A DNA stretch of 64,000 bases from Aegilops tauschii subsp. strangulata. Lineage: Eukaryota; Streptophyta; Magnoliopsida; Poales; Poaceae. Location of the stretch: positions 377,619,792 to 377,683,791 of the forward strand of contig NC_053035.3 in assembly GCF_002575655.3 (NCBI RefSeq), given 5' to 3'. This document shows, in pieces, positions 9,886 to 20,089 of this stretch. A program made the translations under genes and the position numbers. Below the pieces are notes generated by a model. It saw nothing but the letters and a program-made list of their open reading frames with translations, did not search any database and was not told the origin of the DNA. Numbering within the stretch: position 1 is the first letter of the stretch; each line of letters begins with the position of its first letter.

Positions 9886-11577
9886 TCTGCGGGGCTGAAG
9901 TGGGGGTAACGGTTGGATTGTTCCCCCCATTATATAAGGAGGTCTTCTTCCCCAATGAACCTCATCCGTTGAGCTCGTGTTCTTCCCCCATTATTGACCT
10001 TCTTCGAGCTTGCTAACTCTCAATCCCTCCATGGATTCTTGCTAGTTTTTGAGGGAAAAGAGAGAGGAGATCTAGATCCACATTTCCACCAATCACTTTC
10101 TTCTCTATGTGAGGGGAACCCCTTGGATCTAGATCTTGGAGTTCTTGGTGTTCTCCTTCTTGTTCTTCCTCTCTTTTTCCTCCCTAGCATTAGTTGCTTC
10201 GGTGGGATTTGAGAGAGAAGGACTTGGGCACTCCGTGTGCCCTTGCCATTGCATTTGGTGCATCGGTTTGAGTTCTCCACGGTGATACGTGGAAGTTACA
10301 AGTTGAGAAGCTTATTACTCTTAGGTGCTTTGTGCCCTTGAGCTTGTTCCTCTTGGGTGCTTGGGCGCCCTAGACGGTTGGTGGTGTTCGGAGCTCAATC
10401 ATTGTGGTGTAAAGCTCCGGGCAAGCGTCGGGGTCTCCAATTAGGTTGTGGAGATTGCCCCGAGCAATTTGACGGGTACCGGTGACCGCCCCCAAGGGTT
10501 GCCAAAGTGTACGGGTTCGGTGACCGCCCCCAAGGGTTGCCATTTGTATGGGTTCGGTGACCGCCCTCAAGGGTCCCTTAGTGGAATCACGGCATCTTGC
10601 ATTGTGCGAGGGCGTGAGGAGATTACGGTGGCCCTGGTGGCTTCTTGGGGAGCATTGTGCCTCCACACCGCTCCAAACGGAGATTAGCATCCGCAAGGGT
10701 GTGAACTTCGGGATACATCGTCGTCTTCGCGTGCCTCGGTTATCTCTTACCCGAACCCTTTACTTATGCACTTTACTTTGTGATAGACATATTGTTTCTT
10801 GTCATATATCTTGCTATCACTTAGTTGTTTATCTTGCTTAGCATTAGTTGTTGGTGCACATAGGTGAGCCTAGTTGTTGTAGGTTTTGTGCTTGTCAAAT
10901 TAACCGCTAGGTTTATTCCGCATTTGTTCAAGCCTAAACCGTAATTATTTTAAAGCGCCTATTCACCCCCCCCCCCTCTAGGCGACATCCATGATCTTTC
11001 AGAAGACCTACCACAGTTTTGACAGTGCAGAAGATGATCCGCATGGCTACTACACTCAAGAGTTCCTGAATGACCTGACTCCAAATGGGCTTCCCACGCA
11101 CGCACTTAAACTGAAGATAAACTCTCCCATTATACTGCTGAGGAACATCGACCCAGCTAATGGGTTGTGTAACGGCACGAGGCTTGTGGTCCGTGGGTTC
11201 CAGAGAAACGCCATCGACGCCGTGATCGTGATGGGACAACACGCCGGACGAAGGGTTTTTCTTCCTCGCATACCTCTCTGCCCCTCCGACGACGAAATGT
11301 TCCCATTCCGATTTAAGAGGAAGCAGTTCCCCGTCAGACTCAGCTTTGCCATGACAATCAACAAGGCGTGGGCAGACCATCCCAATTGTCGGCGTGTACC
11401 TACCCGAATCAGTATTCTCCCATGGTCAGCTGTACGTGGTGTTGTCCAGAGCTACCGCAAAGTCCAACATTAAAATTCTCGCATTCAAGGACAAGAGGAA
11501 GGAACAGAGCAAAAATACTAAGAAGCGGAAAATATCCGAACCCTTAATAACGACTACGCAGAACATACCTAGTATAT

Positions 11578-12077
11578 AAGGAAGTTCTTAATGCTTGATG
11601 TCACTTAGGCCAAATTTGAGCATCTTATATGCTTGCCATTATACGTAGCTTCTTTAAAATGTAATGGTTGGAAACATTTTTACTACTCTTGGGCCAGCGA
11701 AGTATATTTCTTTAAAGTTCAGTTGGTGTGTGTGTTCGTACCTGGTATTCGTTGGTACGTCCGCCCCTCACCCCCGCACAAGAAAAAAGCTCTAAGGCAG
11801 AAAAAAAAAAACTGGTACACGTCGCTCAGCCTCGCAGGAAAAAAGAAAGAAAACCCCCTGCTGAAAACAACCGAGCAGCTGCCTCAGACTACGATCCCCT
11901 TTTCTACGCTGCCGCCTCCCTCTCCTGCTGCGCCGCCGATCCAATCTCCCGTGGCAACTGCTGCGTAGTGCGTAGAGCTCCGTGCGTGTGCAACCGCCGG
12001 TCAAACCAGGACGTGGGGATTGCCGATCGTGCTGGGTTTGAACCTCGCCGAGTATAAGATCCCCCGAACCCTCAAAG
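11578..12077. other. Helitron downstream sequence, no gene
   Basis: Sequence after the helicase stop, with A-rich stretches (around 11785-11850). I could not identify the 3' Helitron terminus (CTRR after a short hairpin) with confidence. Confidence 0.4.
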
Positions 12078-12392
12078 ATGCTCACTTCCTCTCCTCTCGC
12101 CTCCCGTCGCCTCTGTCGAATCCGGCGACTGGAGCAGCTGCCGCCGCCTCTCAGACCGCAGAACCGTTGCCGACGTCGCCGGCACCGGACACGCCCTCTT
12201 CCGCCGAGCAAGTGTTAGTCTGCTCCACTCCTGTTTTGTTCTCCACGTTGTTGCTGCATGCTATTTGGTTTTGATTGATCCATCTTGTAGGTGGAGGTGG
12301 TGGTCCTGGAGGGGGCCATCGTAGCATCGCGCAGGAGCTTGCGAGGTGCACTACAGAGTCCAGCGTCGGCAACCTCTGCTCGGATCCGTATT
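12078..12392 (+). pseudogene. Gene-like fragment, possibly a captured exon pair
   Basis: A GC-rich segment after an ATG at 12079 reads like a plant N-terminal exon in one frame (…ASQTAEPLPTSPAPDTPSSAEQ). A plausible intron follows, with donor CAA|GTGTTAG near 12213 and acceptor CATCTTGTAG ending at 12290. The following segment reads GGGGPGGGHRSIAQELARCTTESS in one frame. The frames of the two parts do not join cleanly with the splice sites I can see, and AT-rich repeat follows at once. It therefore looks like a truncated gene piece, perhaps carried by the adjacent Helitron. Function unknown. Confidence 0.25.
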
Positions 12393-12394
12393 CA

Positions 12395-12860
12395 AAAAGA
12401 AATGGTCACGTATTCAAAAAAGTTGACAAATAATGAAAAATGTCACGAAATTTCAAAAAGATCACTAATTTAAGAAAATTTCGTGAGTTTGAAAAAGTTC
12501 ACGTGAAACAAAAATAGTTCAAGAAAATTGAATAAAGATCACTAATTGGAGAAAAAAGTTCACAACTTTGAAAACGATCTCATCAATGTTTTAAAAAAGT
12601 TCATCGGATTTGAAAAAAGTTCATCAAATTTTGAAAAAAGTTCATGGATTTAGAAAAAAATTCATCGATTTGGGAAAAAAGTACATCAAATTTCAAAAAA
12701 AGTTCATCCAATTTACAAAAAGTTCATCAAATTTGAAAAATAGGTTCAGCGATTCTGAAAAAGTTCATCAAATTTTAAAAAAACGCGCACTAAAAAAACA
12801 AAGAAAGATGAGGAAAAAGAAAAAGAAAAAGGATAAAAAAAGAAACCGAGCTGAGGAGCA
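12395..12860. repeat. Degenerate AAAAAGTTCATC-type repeat
   Basis: About twenty imperfect units of roughly 20-25 bp built on the pattern TTTGAAAAAAGTTCATCAAA. It gives a spurious Lys/Phe-rich open frame (12610-12891). Such A-rich motif runs occur inside grass DNA transposons and their derivatives; the parent element is not identified. Confidence 0.7.
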
Positions 12861-12922
12861 AAGTACAAAAACAGAAAAACGAGCTACCTAATCACTATCA
12901 GGCGGGTGTTCTGGTGGCTATA

Positions 12923-13214
12923 GGCCCTGTTTGGTTCAGCTTTTATCGACGGATTCCGCTGCCGCGCAGCAAAATCTGAACCAAGGGGAAAATCCAGCAA
13001 AATCCGATTCCAGAAATCCACTGCCAAAATCTGAACCAAAAGCGGAAGCAGCCCAGGACGTGCTTTCCAAAATCTGATTCCGCTGGAGGCCGAAATCTAA
13101 AAAAGTTGTATCAGCTGGTTTGCCAAATGGCCTACATCTTTTTCACATCAGATTTTTCACAGCTGTTTTTTTACAGTAGATTTTTCACAACTGCTTTTAG
13201 AAATCCACAGGGCC
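12923..13214. mobile_element. MITE-like insertion with GGCCCTG termini
   Basis: A 292-bp segment begins GGCCCTGTTTGGTTCAGC and ends CCACAGGGCC, giving short inverted termini (GGCCCTG/CAGGGCC). It is flanked on both sides by ATA (12920-12922 and 13215-13217). The GGCCCTGTTTGGTTC start is typical of several grass MITE groups (Tourist-like or hAT-like); the 3-bp flank favours Tourist/PIF-Harbinger, although ATA is not the usual TWA. Removing it joins a tRNA-like sequence. Confidence 0.6.
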
Positions 13215-13243
13215 ATAGCCTTGTGCTTGCAACAAGCGCGGCG

Positions 13244-14616
13244 TGATACGTCTCCGTCGTATCTACTTTTCCAAATACTTTTGCCCTTATTTTGGACTCT
13301 AACTTGCATGATTTGAATGGAACTAACCCGGACTGACGCTGTTTTCAGCAGACTTTTCATGGTGTTATTTATGTGCAGAAACAAAAGTTCTCGGAATGAC
13401 CTAAAACTCCACGGAACATATTTTTGGAAAATATTAAAAATACTGGAAGAAGAATCCACGTCAGGGGGCCCACCACCTGTCCACGAGGGTGGGGGGCGCG
13501 CCTGCCCCCCTGGGCGCGCCCCCTGACGCTCCACCGACCTCAACTCCAACTCCATATATTCACTTTCGGGGAGAAAAAATCAAAGAGAAGGAATCATCGC
13601 GTTTTATGATACGGAGCCGCCGCCAAGCCCTAAAACCTCTTGGGAGGGCTGATCTGGAGTCCGTTCGGGGCTCCGGAGAGGGGGATTCGTCGTCGTCGTC
13701 ATCATCAACCATCCTCCATCACCAATTTCATGATGCTCACCGCCGTGCGTGAGTAATTCCATCGTAAGCTTGCTGGACGGTGATGGGTTGGATGAGATCT
13801 ATCATGTAATCGAGTTAGTTTTGTTAGGGTTTGATCCCTAGTATCCACTATGTTCTGAGATTGATGTTGATATGACTTTGCTATGCTTAATGCTTGTCAC
13901 TAGGGCCCGAGTGCCATGATTTCAGATCTGAACCTATTATGTTTTCATGAATATATGTGAGTTCTTGATCTTATCTTGCAAGTCTATAGTCACCTACTAT
14001 GTGTTATGATCCGGCAACCCCGAAGTGACAATAATCGCGACCACTCCCGGTGATGATCATAGTTTGAGGAGTTCATGTATTCACTATGTGTTAATGCTTT
14101 AGTCTGGTACTCTATTAAAAGGAGGCCTTAATATCCCTTAGTTTCCATTAGGACCCCGCTGCCACGGGAGGGTAGGACAAAAGATGTCATGGAAGTTCTT
14201 TTTCATAAGCACGTGTGACTATATTCGGAATACATGCCTACATTACATTGATGAATTGGAGCTAGTTCTGTGTTACCCTATGTTATGACTGTTACATGAT
14301 GAACCGCATCCGACATAATTCTCCATCACCGATCCAATGCCTACGAGCTTTTCACATATTGTTCTTCGCTTATTTACTTTTCCGTTGCTACTGTTACAAT
14401 CACTACAAAACCCAAAAATATTATTTTTGCTACCGTTACTGTTACTTCCATATTACTTTGCTGCAGATACTAAGTTATCCAGGTGTGGTTGAATTGACAA
14501 CTCAACTGCTAATACTTGAGAATATTCTTTGGCTCCCCTTGTGTCGAATCAATAAATTTGGGTTGAATACTCTACCCTCGAACACTGTTGCGATCCCCTA
14601 TACTTGTGGGTTATCA
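13244..14616. mobile_element. Solo LTR of 1,373 bp
   Basis: The element starts TGATACGTCTCCGTCGTATC and ends CCTATACTTGTGGGTTATCA, the terminal pattern of a common Triticeae LTR group. It is flanked by a perfect 5-bp duplication CGGCG (13239-13243 and 14617-14621). No coding capacity is visible; the longest open frames are short. The perfect duplication and complete ends indicate intra-element LTR recombination after insertion. Confidence 0.92.
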
Positions 14617-14899
14617 CGGCGCGTGTTCGAATCCCCGTTGCCCCACACTTTTTGCATTCCAAAAACATGAAAAAGGAACGGAACGGGCCGGCTCATTGAG
14701 AAATGCCTTGCAGGCGCCTGTTGGCAAACCGACGCATAAGCGCCAAATAGGATATGCCCGAGTCCTCCTCTTGTTCAGCTTCCTTCGAAACCAGCACTTT
14801 CCCGGACTGGGCCGCATGTCGGTTTCAATCCAAGTCCAGTAGCGTGGGACACGACTTGCGCGCGAGTAGTGCTATTCGCCGCGGGGGCATCCTCCCCAC

Positions 14900-15568
14900 C
14901 GCGCACCCCCCACCAGACTCTCGCATCCCGACAGTGCTCCACGGTTGCTATTACAATTGTGGAGATGACGAATACATCTCGGCGGAGTGCATGAGTGACA
15001 CCCGGTGTGTCTGTTGCAACGGGTTCGGCCACGTTGCACAGGAATGATGTACTCGGTGACACAGCTTGTCACCGTTTGACTAGCCGTTGCGCCCCCTCCG
15101 GCGCTGTAGGCTCAGGTGGCCCCGCCCGCTCCCCCACCCTCGGTGCTGCCGCCACCGTCGCCCGGCCCGCCGCCTAATGGGGTGGTACGTCTTGCCAGAC
15201 CATGGGAGGAGGTGGTCAGGTCTACTGCCGCGGTCCCTGAGGCCTCCTCGGTGGGGAGCGTCTCGGGGCCGGCTTTCTCGGTGTCGGTGGGTGGCCGCGT
15301 CTTAGTGATGGCACCAGCTGTGTAGGAATTGGTGAAGCACTGCTTCCTGGAGCCTTCAACGGACATCGCGCTGCTTGAGGACGACCTTTTGGGCGCCATC
15401 GTGGTGACCATCACCGGCACGCGCCCATCGATGGACCTGGCTTCGGCAGCGCTGCTCTGCACTTGGAGTTCACGATTGGCCCACACGACATGTCGATTCG
15501 TGCGTACCACCCCCGAGGACTATCTCGTGCGAATAAGTAAATTTACCGGAACCGGGATGTACCAGTGA
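14900..15568 (+). pseudogene. CCHC zinc-knuckle / DUF4283-like protein remnant
   Basis: At about 14940-15050 one frame shows a cysteine-rich block resembling two zinc knuckles (CYYNCGDDEYISAEC and CVCCNGFGHVAQE), ended by an in-frame TGA just before the expected Cys. Further on, in another frame (15116-15568), there is a Pro-rich linker, an in-frame TAG at 15323-15325, then a domain like DUF4283 (VKHCFLEPST…DDLLGAIVVTITGTRPS…TPEDYLVRI). Proteins with knuckles followed by DUF4283 are abundant, usually transposon-associated ORFs in wheat-group genomes. At least one frameshift and two stops make this a pseudogene. Confidence 0.6.
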
Positions 15569-15779
15569 AGCATCCGCCGTCTATGTCAACATCAAGATGC
15601 ACACCGTCCTTTGACTAATAAACTAAGAAATCTTTTGTGGGGTGAAATACATCTCTATACTAGCCTCACACCACCTGACCAATACGACGTATGCCCCACA
15701 ACTTTTCCATTTAGTCATGCATGTGTACTCCCAGACCACTCAACCTATAGTACCAACATTTTACTTTCTTGTTAGGTAT
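15569..15779. other. Short spacer, nothing recognised
   Basis: AT-rich sequence between the DUF4283 remnant and the TTTCACTC repeat, with no supported feature. Confidence 0.4.
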
Positions 15780-17690
15780 TAGATGATTGATATCTCTTAA
15801 ATAAATGTTTTATTTTTAAATCTTTTTATATATTTGAATTCCTAAAGACAAGATCTTTAAAACAAGACCAATATTCAATATATTTTAGCGTAGTTTGAAT
15901 TTTACCGTTTCATTCGCTTTGGCATTTAAAAAAATGGATGTATCTCATTTCAAAAAAAAATCTGTTTCACTTTATTTTAAAAACGGATTTCACAATTAAG
16001 AAAAAAAATCGAGTCATTCAAAAATACAGATTTAACTCATTTTAGAAAACTACTTTTACTCATTTTAAAATACTGATTTCACTCGTATCAAAACACGTAT
16101 TTAAGTCATTTCAAAGAATTAGTTTCGCTCTTTTCAAAAAGGTGATTTCACTCATTTCAACAAACTAAATTCACTCGTCTTGAACCACTTATCTCTGTTA
16201 TTTCGAAACACATATTTCACTCATTTACAGAAAATATTTTACTCATTTCAGAAAACGTATTACGGTCGTGTAAAAAAACAAATTGAACTACCAATTTCAC
16301 ATATTTAAAACACATGTTTCATTCGTTTCAAAGAACTGGCTACACTAATTTTGTAAAACTGATTTCAGTCATTTCGAAAAACTCATTTCACTATGTTAAA
16401 AAAATGATTTCACTCATATGAAAGAACTGATGTCACTCATTTCAGAAAAATATTTCCACTAAGTTGAGAAAACAGATTTCACTCATTTTCATATTTCAGT
16501 TCGAAATGGGTTCCGGTCAGTGCGAAAAACTTATTTCACTCGTTTAGAAATTCTGAAATAACAAGTTTCACGTACTTCACACCCAAAAATGTGTCATGTG
16601 TATGAAAAACATATTTCACTCATTTTCAAAAATTGCTCTCATCCAATTCAAAGATCATATTTCACTAATTTTAGAAAGCTGATTTCACTCAAAGCAAATA
16701 ATCAATTTCAAATATTTCAAAAAACTTATTTGATTCAATTAAAAAAATTCACTTGTTTAGTAAAACATATTTTACTCATTTAAAAAAAGTTTGAAATAAT
16801 TAGTTTGACATGTTTTACATGACTAGTTTCAAAATTCTGAAATAACAAGTTTCATGTATTTCACACCCAAAATGTGTCATGTGTATGAAAAACATATTTC
16901 ACTCATTTTAAAAAATTGGTCTCGCCCAATTCAAAGCTCATATTTCACTATTTTTAGAAAGCTGATTTCACTCAAAGCAAATAACTGATTTCAAGTATTT
17001 CAGAAAACTTATTTGACTCTATTCAGAAAACAATTTCACTTGTTACATAAAACATATTTCACTCATTTAGAAAAAGTTTGATACAATTAGTTTCACATGT
17101 TTTACATGACTAGTTTCATAATTCTGAAATGACAAGTTTCACTTATTTTCACACCCAGAAATGTGTGATGTGTATGAAAAACATATTTCACTAATATTAA
17201 AAAAATGATCTCACCCAATTCAAAGATCATATTTCCCTATTTTTAGAAAGCTGATTTCACTCATTTCAAACATTGAAATTTAAACTTGTTTGAATGTATT
17301 CAAGATTGATCTTGTTCTAAAGGTCTTGGCTCCAGGAGTTCAAATATATATAAAGTTTTGAAAAAAAATTGTTTTGAAAATATAAACAATCTAAATAGTG
17401 AAAAGAGAATTAAAAGTGATGGATTTAGAGATGGAGAGAGGAGAGATAATGTCAGAGACATGCATGTTATAGTATGTACCATGAGCAGTAAAAAGAGAAA
17501 AACAGGACCATGCATGCGCCCTTTGCAAGTGGGCCCGGTCTGATGAAATACGATGACTTAAATAGAGAAAAGAGGGGAATACAAATGTACACCTTTTGAG
17601 CTGGCAGCATGCTATTGGTGAGAGAACCACCGGTACATCCCGACACCGGTAAAAAAACACTTTGCGCTATCTCGTGCTATGCCAGTGCAG
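15780..17690. repeat. Unclassified TTTCACTCATTTC repeat element, copy A
   Basis: A block made largely of imperfect short units of the type ATTTCACTCATTTCAAAAAACT (two adjacent 10-12 bp halves), followed by a unique-looking tail beginning near 17284 (CTTGTTCTAAAGGTCTTGGC, CCAGGAGTTCAAATATATA) and ending near 17660-17690 with ACCGGTAAAAAAACACTTTGCGC. The head (TATTTGAATTCCTAAAGACAAG near 15830), repeat body and tail all have counterparts in the same order and orientation in copy B, so this is a defined element of about 1.9 kb. No ORF, TIR or LTR was recognised. Confidence 0.6.
16551..17269. repeat. Three tandem units of about 285 bp inside copy A
   Basis: Units beginning TTCTGAAATAACAAGTTTCA start at 16551, 16835 and 17122 (periods 284 and 287 bp); the third is partial. 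Each contains a conserved CACACCCA..AATGTGT-ATGTGTATG core. The units are embedded in the shorter 20-30 bp periodicity, so the element has two levels of tandem repetition. Confidence 0.8.
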
Positions 17691-18339
17691 AGTGGTGCGG
17701 GAATCTCATGGTGGCGGCGGAGCACATCGCGCCAACTTGGTTCTTAAAGACCCTCAGACCGTGGATGCGTCATGCGCAGGCGGTGGGCGTCTCTTTTACA
17801 ACTTTTTTGCGGGAGTCTCTCTTTTTTTCATGATATTACGTGTCTCATTTATATCATAAGAAGTATTCTACAAGCCATGTATATACCGACCTTGCAAAAA
17901 CTAAACAAATAGAACGGTAGCCTTTGCACAAAGGAACACCAGCCAAGAAGTAAAACTATGACAACATTGAAGAAACCTCTAAGCTTGACACCAACGCTCG
18001 TCACCTGCCTCTAGCACCATAGCAACCACCAAAAAAATAATGGATCACCTCCACATCCGAGCTCGACGCTGCTCCATCGCTGATATGCAGTTTTGCGGAC
18101 CTCCAATTTGGTTCGTCAAAGACGAAACCATTACCATACAATATTGAAGAGTCTCTTTTCACACTTCAATATGTTGTATTCTCACGTATTTGTACACTTC
18201 AATACGTGTATTTGTACACTTCAATACGTGAGAATACAAACCTATTGTGGAACCATATGCATGCTCATGCAGCTTTTATGGATCTACATGTGCATAGTAG
18301 TGCGTCAATTAAACATGCACAAGTGTCTCTCCCAAGAAA
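17691..18339. other. Spacer between the two repeat copies, with a foldback
   Basis: No gene supported. An inverted repeat with 17-nt perfect arms lies at 18174-18190 (TTGTATTCTCACGTATT) and 18223-18239, with a 32-nt loop made of a 22-bp direct repeat containing GTATTTGTACACTTC. It is probably a local replication or foldback product. Confidence 0.5.
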
Positions 18340-19602
18340 AGACTGGTATTAAATTCGATAGCCAAATTTTTCGATCGATATCTATTAAACAATAAATTCA
18401 ATTGGTGATATTTTTACATATTTGAATTACTGAAGGCAAGAACTTTAAAACAAGATAAAAAATGGATACATTTCAACTAATTTTATTTCACTGATTCCAG
18501 ATAACATATTTTCACTCAACTAAAAAAACATATTTCACTTATCTTGAAAAAAACTGATTTTCTCATTTGAAATATATATTTCGCTCATTTCAATACACGA
18601 TTTCACTTGTATTATTTACAAAAGATATGTTTCACACATTTTAAAAAACACATTACACTCACTCAATTGAAATAATATATTTCACTCGTTTCCAAAAAAA
18701 GAAACTGACTTCACATACGCTTAATTTCTTTGAAATGTTGACATAAATGATTTCTGAAATATGCATGTAAAATGTTTCACTCTTCTTCGCAAATATATTT
18801 CTTTAGTTTCAATTAACATATTTCACTCACAAAACAGATTTCACACAGTTGAAGGTCTAAATTTTACTCATTTCTAAAAAAAACACCGGTTTCAAGAAGT
18901 GGTATATGTGAAATATAAATGAAACTGAAATTAGTGAACGAAGCAATTTCACAATAAACAGACTGAAAAATGAGTTTCACAAAAAATGATTTTTCAATTT
19001 GAAAACTAATTTCACTTATATACAAAATATAATTCAAATAAAACTTATTTCACTCATTTCAAAGGACTAATTTACTTGAAAGACATGTTTCAATTATTTT
19101 TTGGAGCTAATTTCACTCATTTCAAAAGACTATTTTCACACATTTCTTTTGAAAGGACATGCTTCAAGTATTTTCAAGAGCTAATTTCACTCATTTAGAA
19201 AAAAATGTTTCAAGAAGCTGATATATGTGAAATATAACTGAAACTGAAATGAGTGAACGAAGAAACATAAGAAAGTCATTTAGAAACACACTGAAATAGA
19301 TTGAGTGAACTAAGTTGATTGAAATGCTAAAATTTAAACGTGTTTAAAGTGTATCCATTGGTCTTGTTCTCATAGTCCTCGCGCCAGGAGTTCAAATATA
19401 TAAAAAGTTTCAAAAATAGAGTTATGGTTTAAAATATATAAATAAAGAATAGGTTTTGATGGAGAGAGAGTTAAGCAGTGCATGTAATTGTACATGAGTG
19501 GAATGGATGAGAGAAAAATGGCATCTACATGGTGGGTCCATGAGAAGGAAAGTACCAAGTATGCAAATGGTTCAAAAGAATCAAATACAACAACCGTATA
19601 AT
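18340..19602. repeat. TTTCACTCATTTC repeat element, copy B (left part)
   Basis: A second, diverged copy of the element seen at 15780-17690, in the same orientation. The head (TATTTGAATTACTGAAGGCAAG near 18420), a body of TTTCACTCATTTC-like motifs and the tail (GTCTTGTTCTCATAGTCCTC, CCAGGAGTTCAAATATATA near 19385) are recognisable. The tail is interrupted at 19602 by a Gypsy element; its last ~70 bp reappear at 34622-34690. The body is shorter than in copy A and lacks its three 285-bp units. Confidence 0.6.
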
Positions 19603-19877
19603 TGTCACACTTGCTACTGCGTAGCGGTGGACTAGCAAGAGTAGGAGAAGTGGTAAGAGGTGGGCTGAGCCCAGTGGGTAGCCTTGGGGCCGCATGTGGC
19701 CCAAGTGAGTGGTGTGTGGGTCTGTCTGTAGCCCTGGTCCTCGAGGGACAAGGCACCGAGTAATTGAACTCTCTCGTTCTGAATCTCGACCCCCTTCTCC
19801 TACCTCGCCTCATCGCCTGCTCTCCTCATCCCAAATTCTTTGTGCGATCGATCCCCTTCCAAGGTTCGGTCGTCACA
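19603..19877 (+). repeat. 5' LTR of the chromovirus (275 bp)
   Basis: Begins TGTCACACTTGCTACTGCG and ends GGTTCGGTCGTCACA. Compared with the 3' LTR it carries about 60 extra bases (near 19640-19705, containing GGGCTGAGCCC) and several substitutions; otherwise the two align end to end. Confidence 0.93.
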
Positions 19878-19878
19878 A

Positions 19879-19892
19879 TTGGTAATCAGAGC
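19879..19892 (+). promoter_or_regulatory. Primer-binding site (initiator tRNA-Met)
   Basis: TTGGTAATCAGAGCC begins directly after the 5' LTR and matches the 3' end complement of plant initiator tRNA-Met (TGGTATCAGAGC) with one extra A. This fixes the plus orientation of the element. Confidence 0.85.
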
Positions 19893-20089
19893 CACAATTT
19901 CCTGGAGAAAATAATTTCGCCGCCGCGTCACCCCTACTCCCTTGGCCGGATCGGTAACATCCACCGCCGTAGGTGCGATTTCACTCCGGTGAGGTCGCCC
20001 GAAATCCTACGCGGGGTTCGATCTGCTCGGGGCAGGTGCAACGGCGCCGTCCAAGCCTTCGGTCCAGACGCGGCAACTACTAGCCGCCA

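Larger units (their letters stand above)
8302..11001. mobile_element. Solo LTR of 2,700 bp with perfect target duplication
   Basis: The insertion starts TGAAAGAACATGCGGTGCCC and ends CATGATCTTTCA, giving TGAAAG…CTTTCA ends. It is flanked by the 5-bp duplication GAAGA (8297-8301 and 11002-11006). Removing it and one duplication restores the helicase reading frame across the site. No gag or pol is present. The run just before the right end (CACCCCCCCCCCTCTAGGCG) and the CTTTCA terminus are as found at LTR/primer-binding-site junctions of large Triticeae elements. Internal features are a direct duplication (8754-8935) and a palindromic motif array (9553-9885). Family not assigned. Confidence 0.88.
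7768..11577 (+). pseudogene. Helitron PIF1-like helicase fragment, split by a solo LTR
   Basis: The left part (7768-8301) encodes helicase motif II (LILWDKASMTKRQAIEALD; the canonical WDEA has become WDKA), the region corresponding to [12 protein letters not shown] (reached only after a 1-nt frameshift near 7880), and a long C-terminal-half block ending RFRGEEK. The right part (11002 onward) continues without loss from the next codon (TYHSFDSAEDDP…) through NSPIILLRNIDPANGLCNGTRL and the AMTINKA block, where a 2-nt deletion near 11369 breaks the GQT motif, and ends with LYVVLSRATAKSNIKILAFKDK in another frame. These are the C-terminal motifs of Helitron-encoded 5'-3' DNA helicases (PIF1 family). 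The Rep nuclease and N-terminal helicase parts are absent. Non-functional. Confidence 0.85.
12900..14650 (+). other. tRNA-like / SINE-like sequence split by a MITE and a solo LTR
   Basis: When the MITE (12923-13214) and the solo LTR (13244-14616) with their duplications are removed, the remaining host sequence has a box A-like stretch (TGGCTATAGCC) followed 36 nt later by a box B-like GTTCGAATCCCC. Between them is a 5-bp anticodon-stem-like pairing (CTTGT/ACAAG around a 7-nt loop), and downstream is a T-run (CACACTTTTTGC). This is the arrangement of a tRNA-derived pol III promoter, as in grass SINEs. The acceptor and T stems do not pair well, so it is a degenerate SINE head or pseudo-tRNA rather than a tRNA gene. 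Confidence 0.35.

Noticed and set aside
12610..12891. Lys/Phe-rich open frame
   Set aside because: It is the translation of degenerate AAAAAGTTCATC repeats.
13239..14660. Functional tRNA gene around GTTCGAATCCCC
   Set aside because: The acceptor and T-stem do not pair, and the sequence is interrupted by an LTR and a MITE.
18174..18239. Second miRNA precursor candidate
   Set aside because: The stem is only 17 bp and the loop consists of a simple 22-bp direct repeat. It is more easily explained as local repeat rearrangement.
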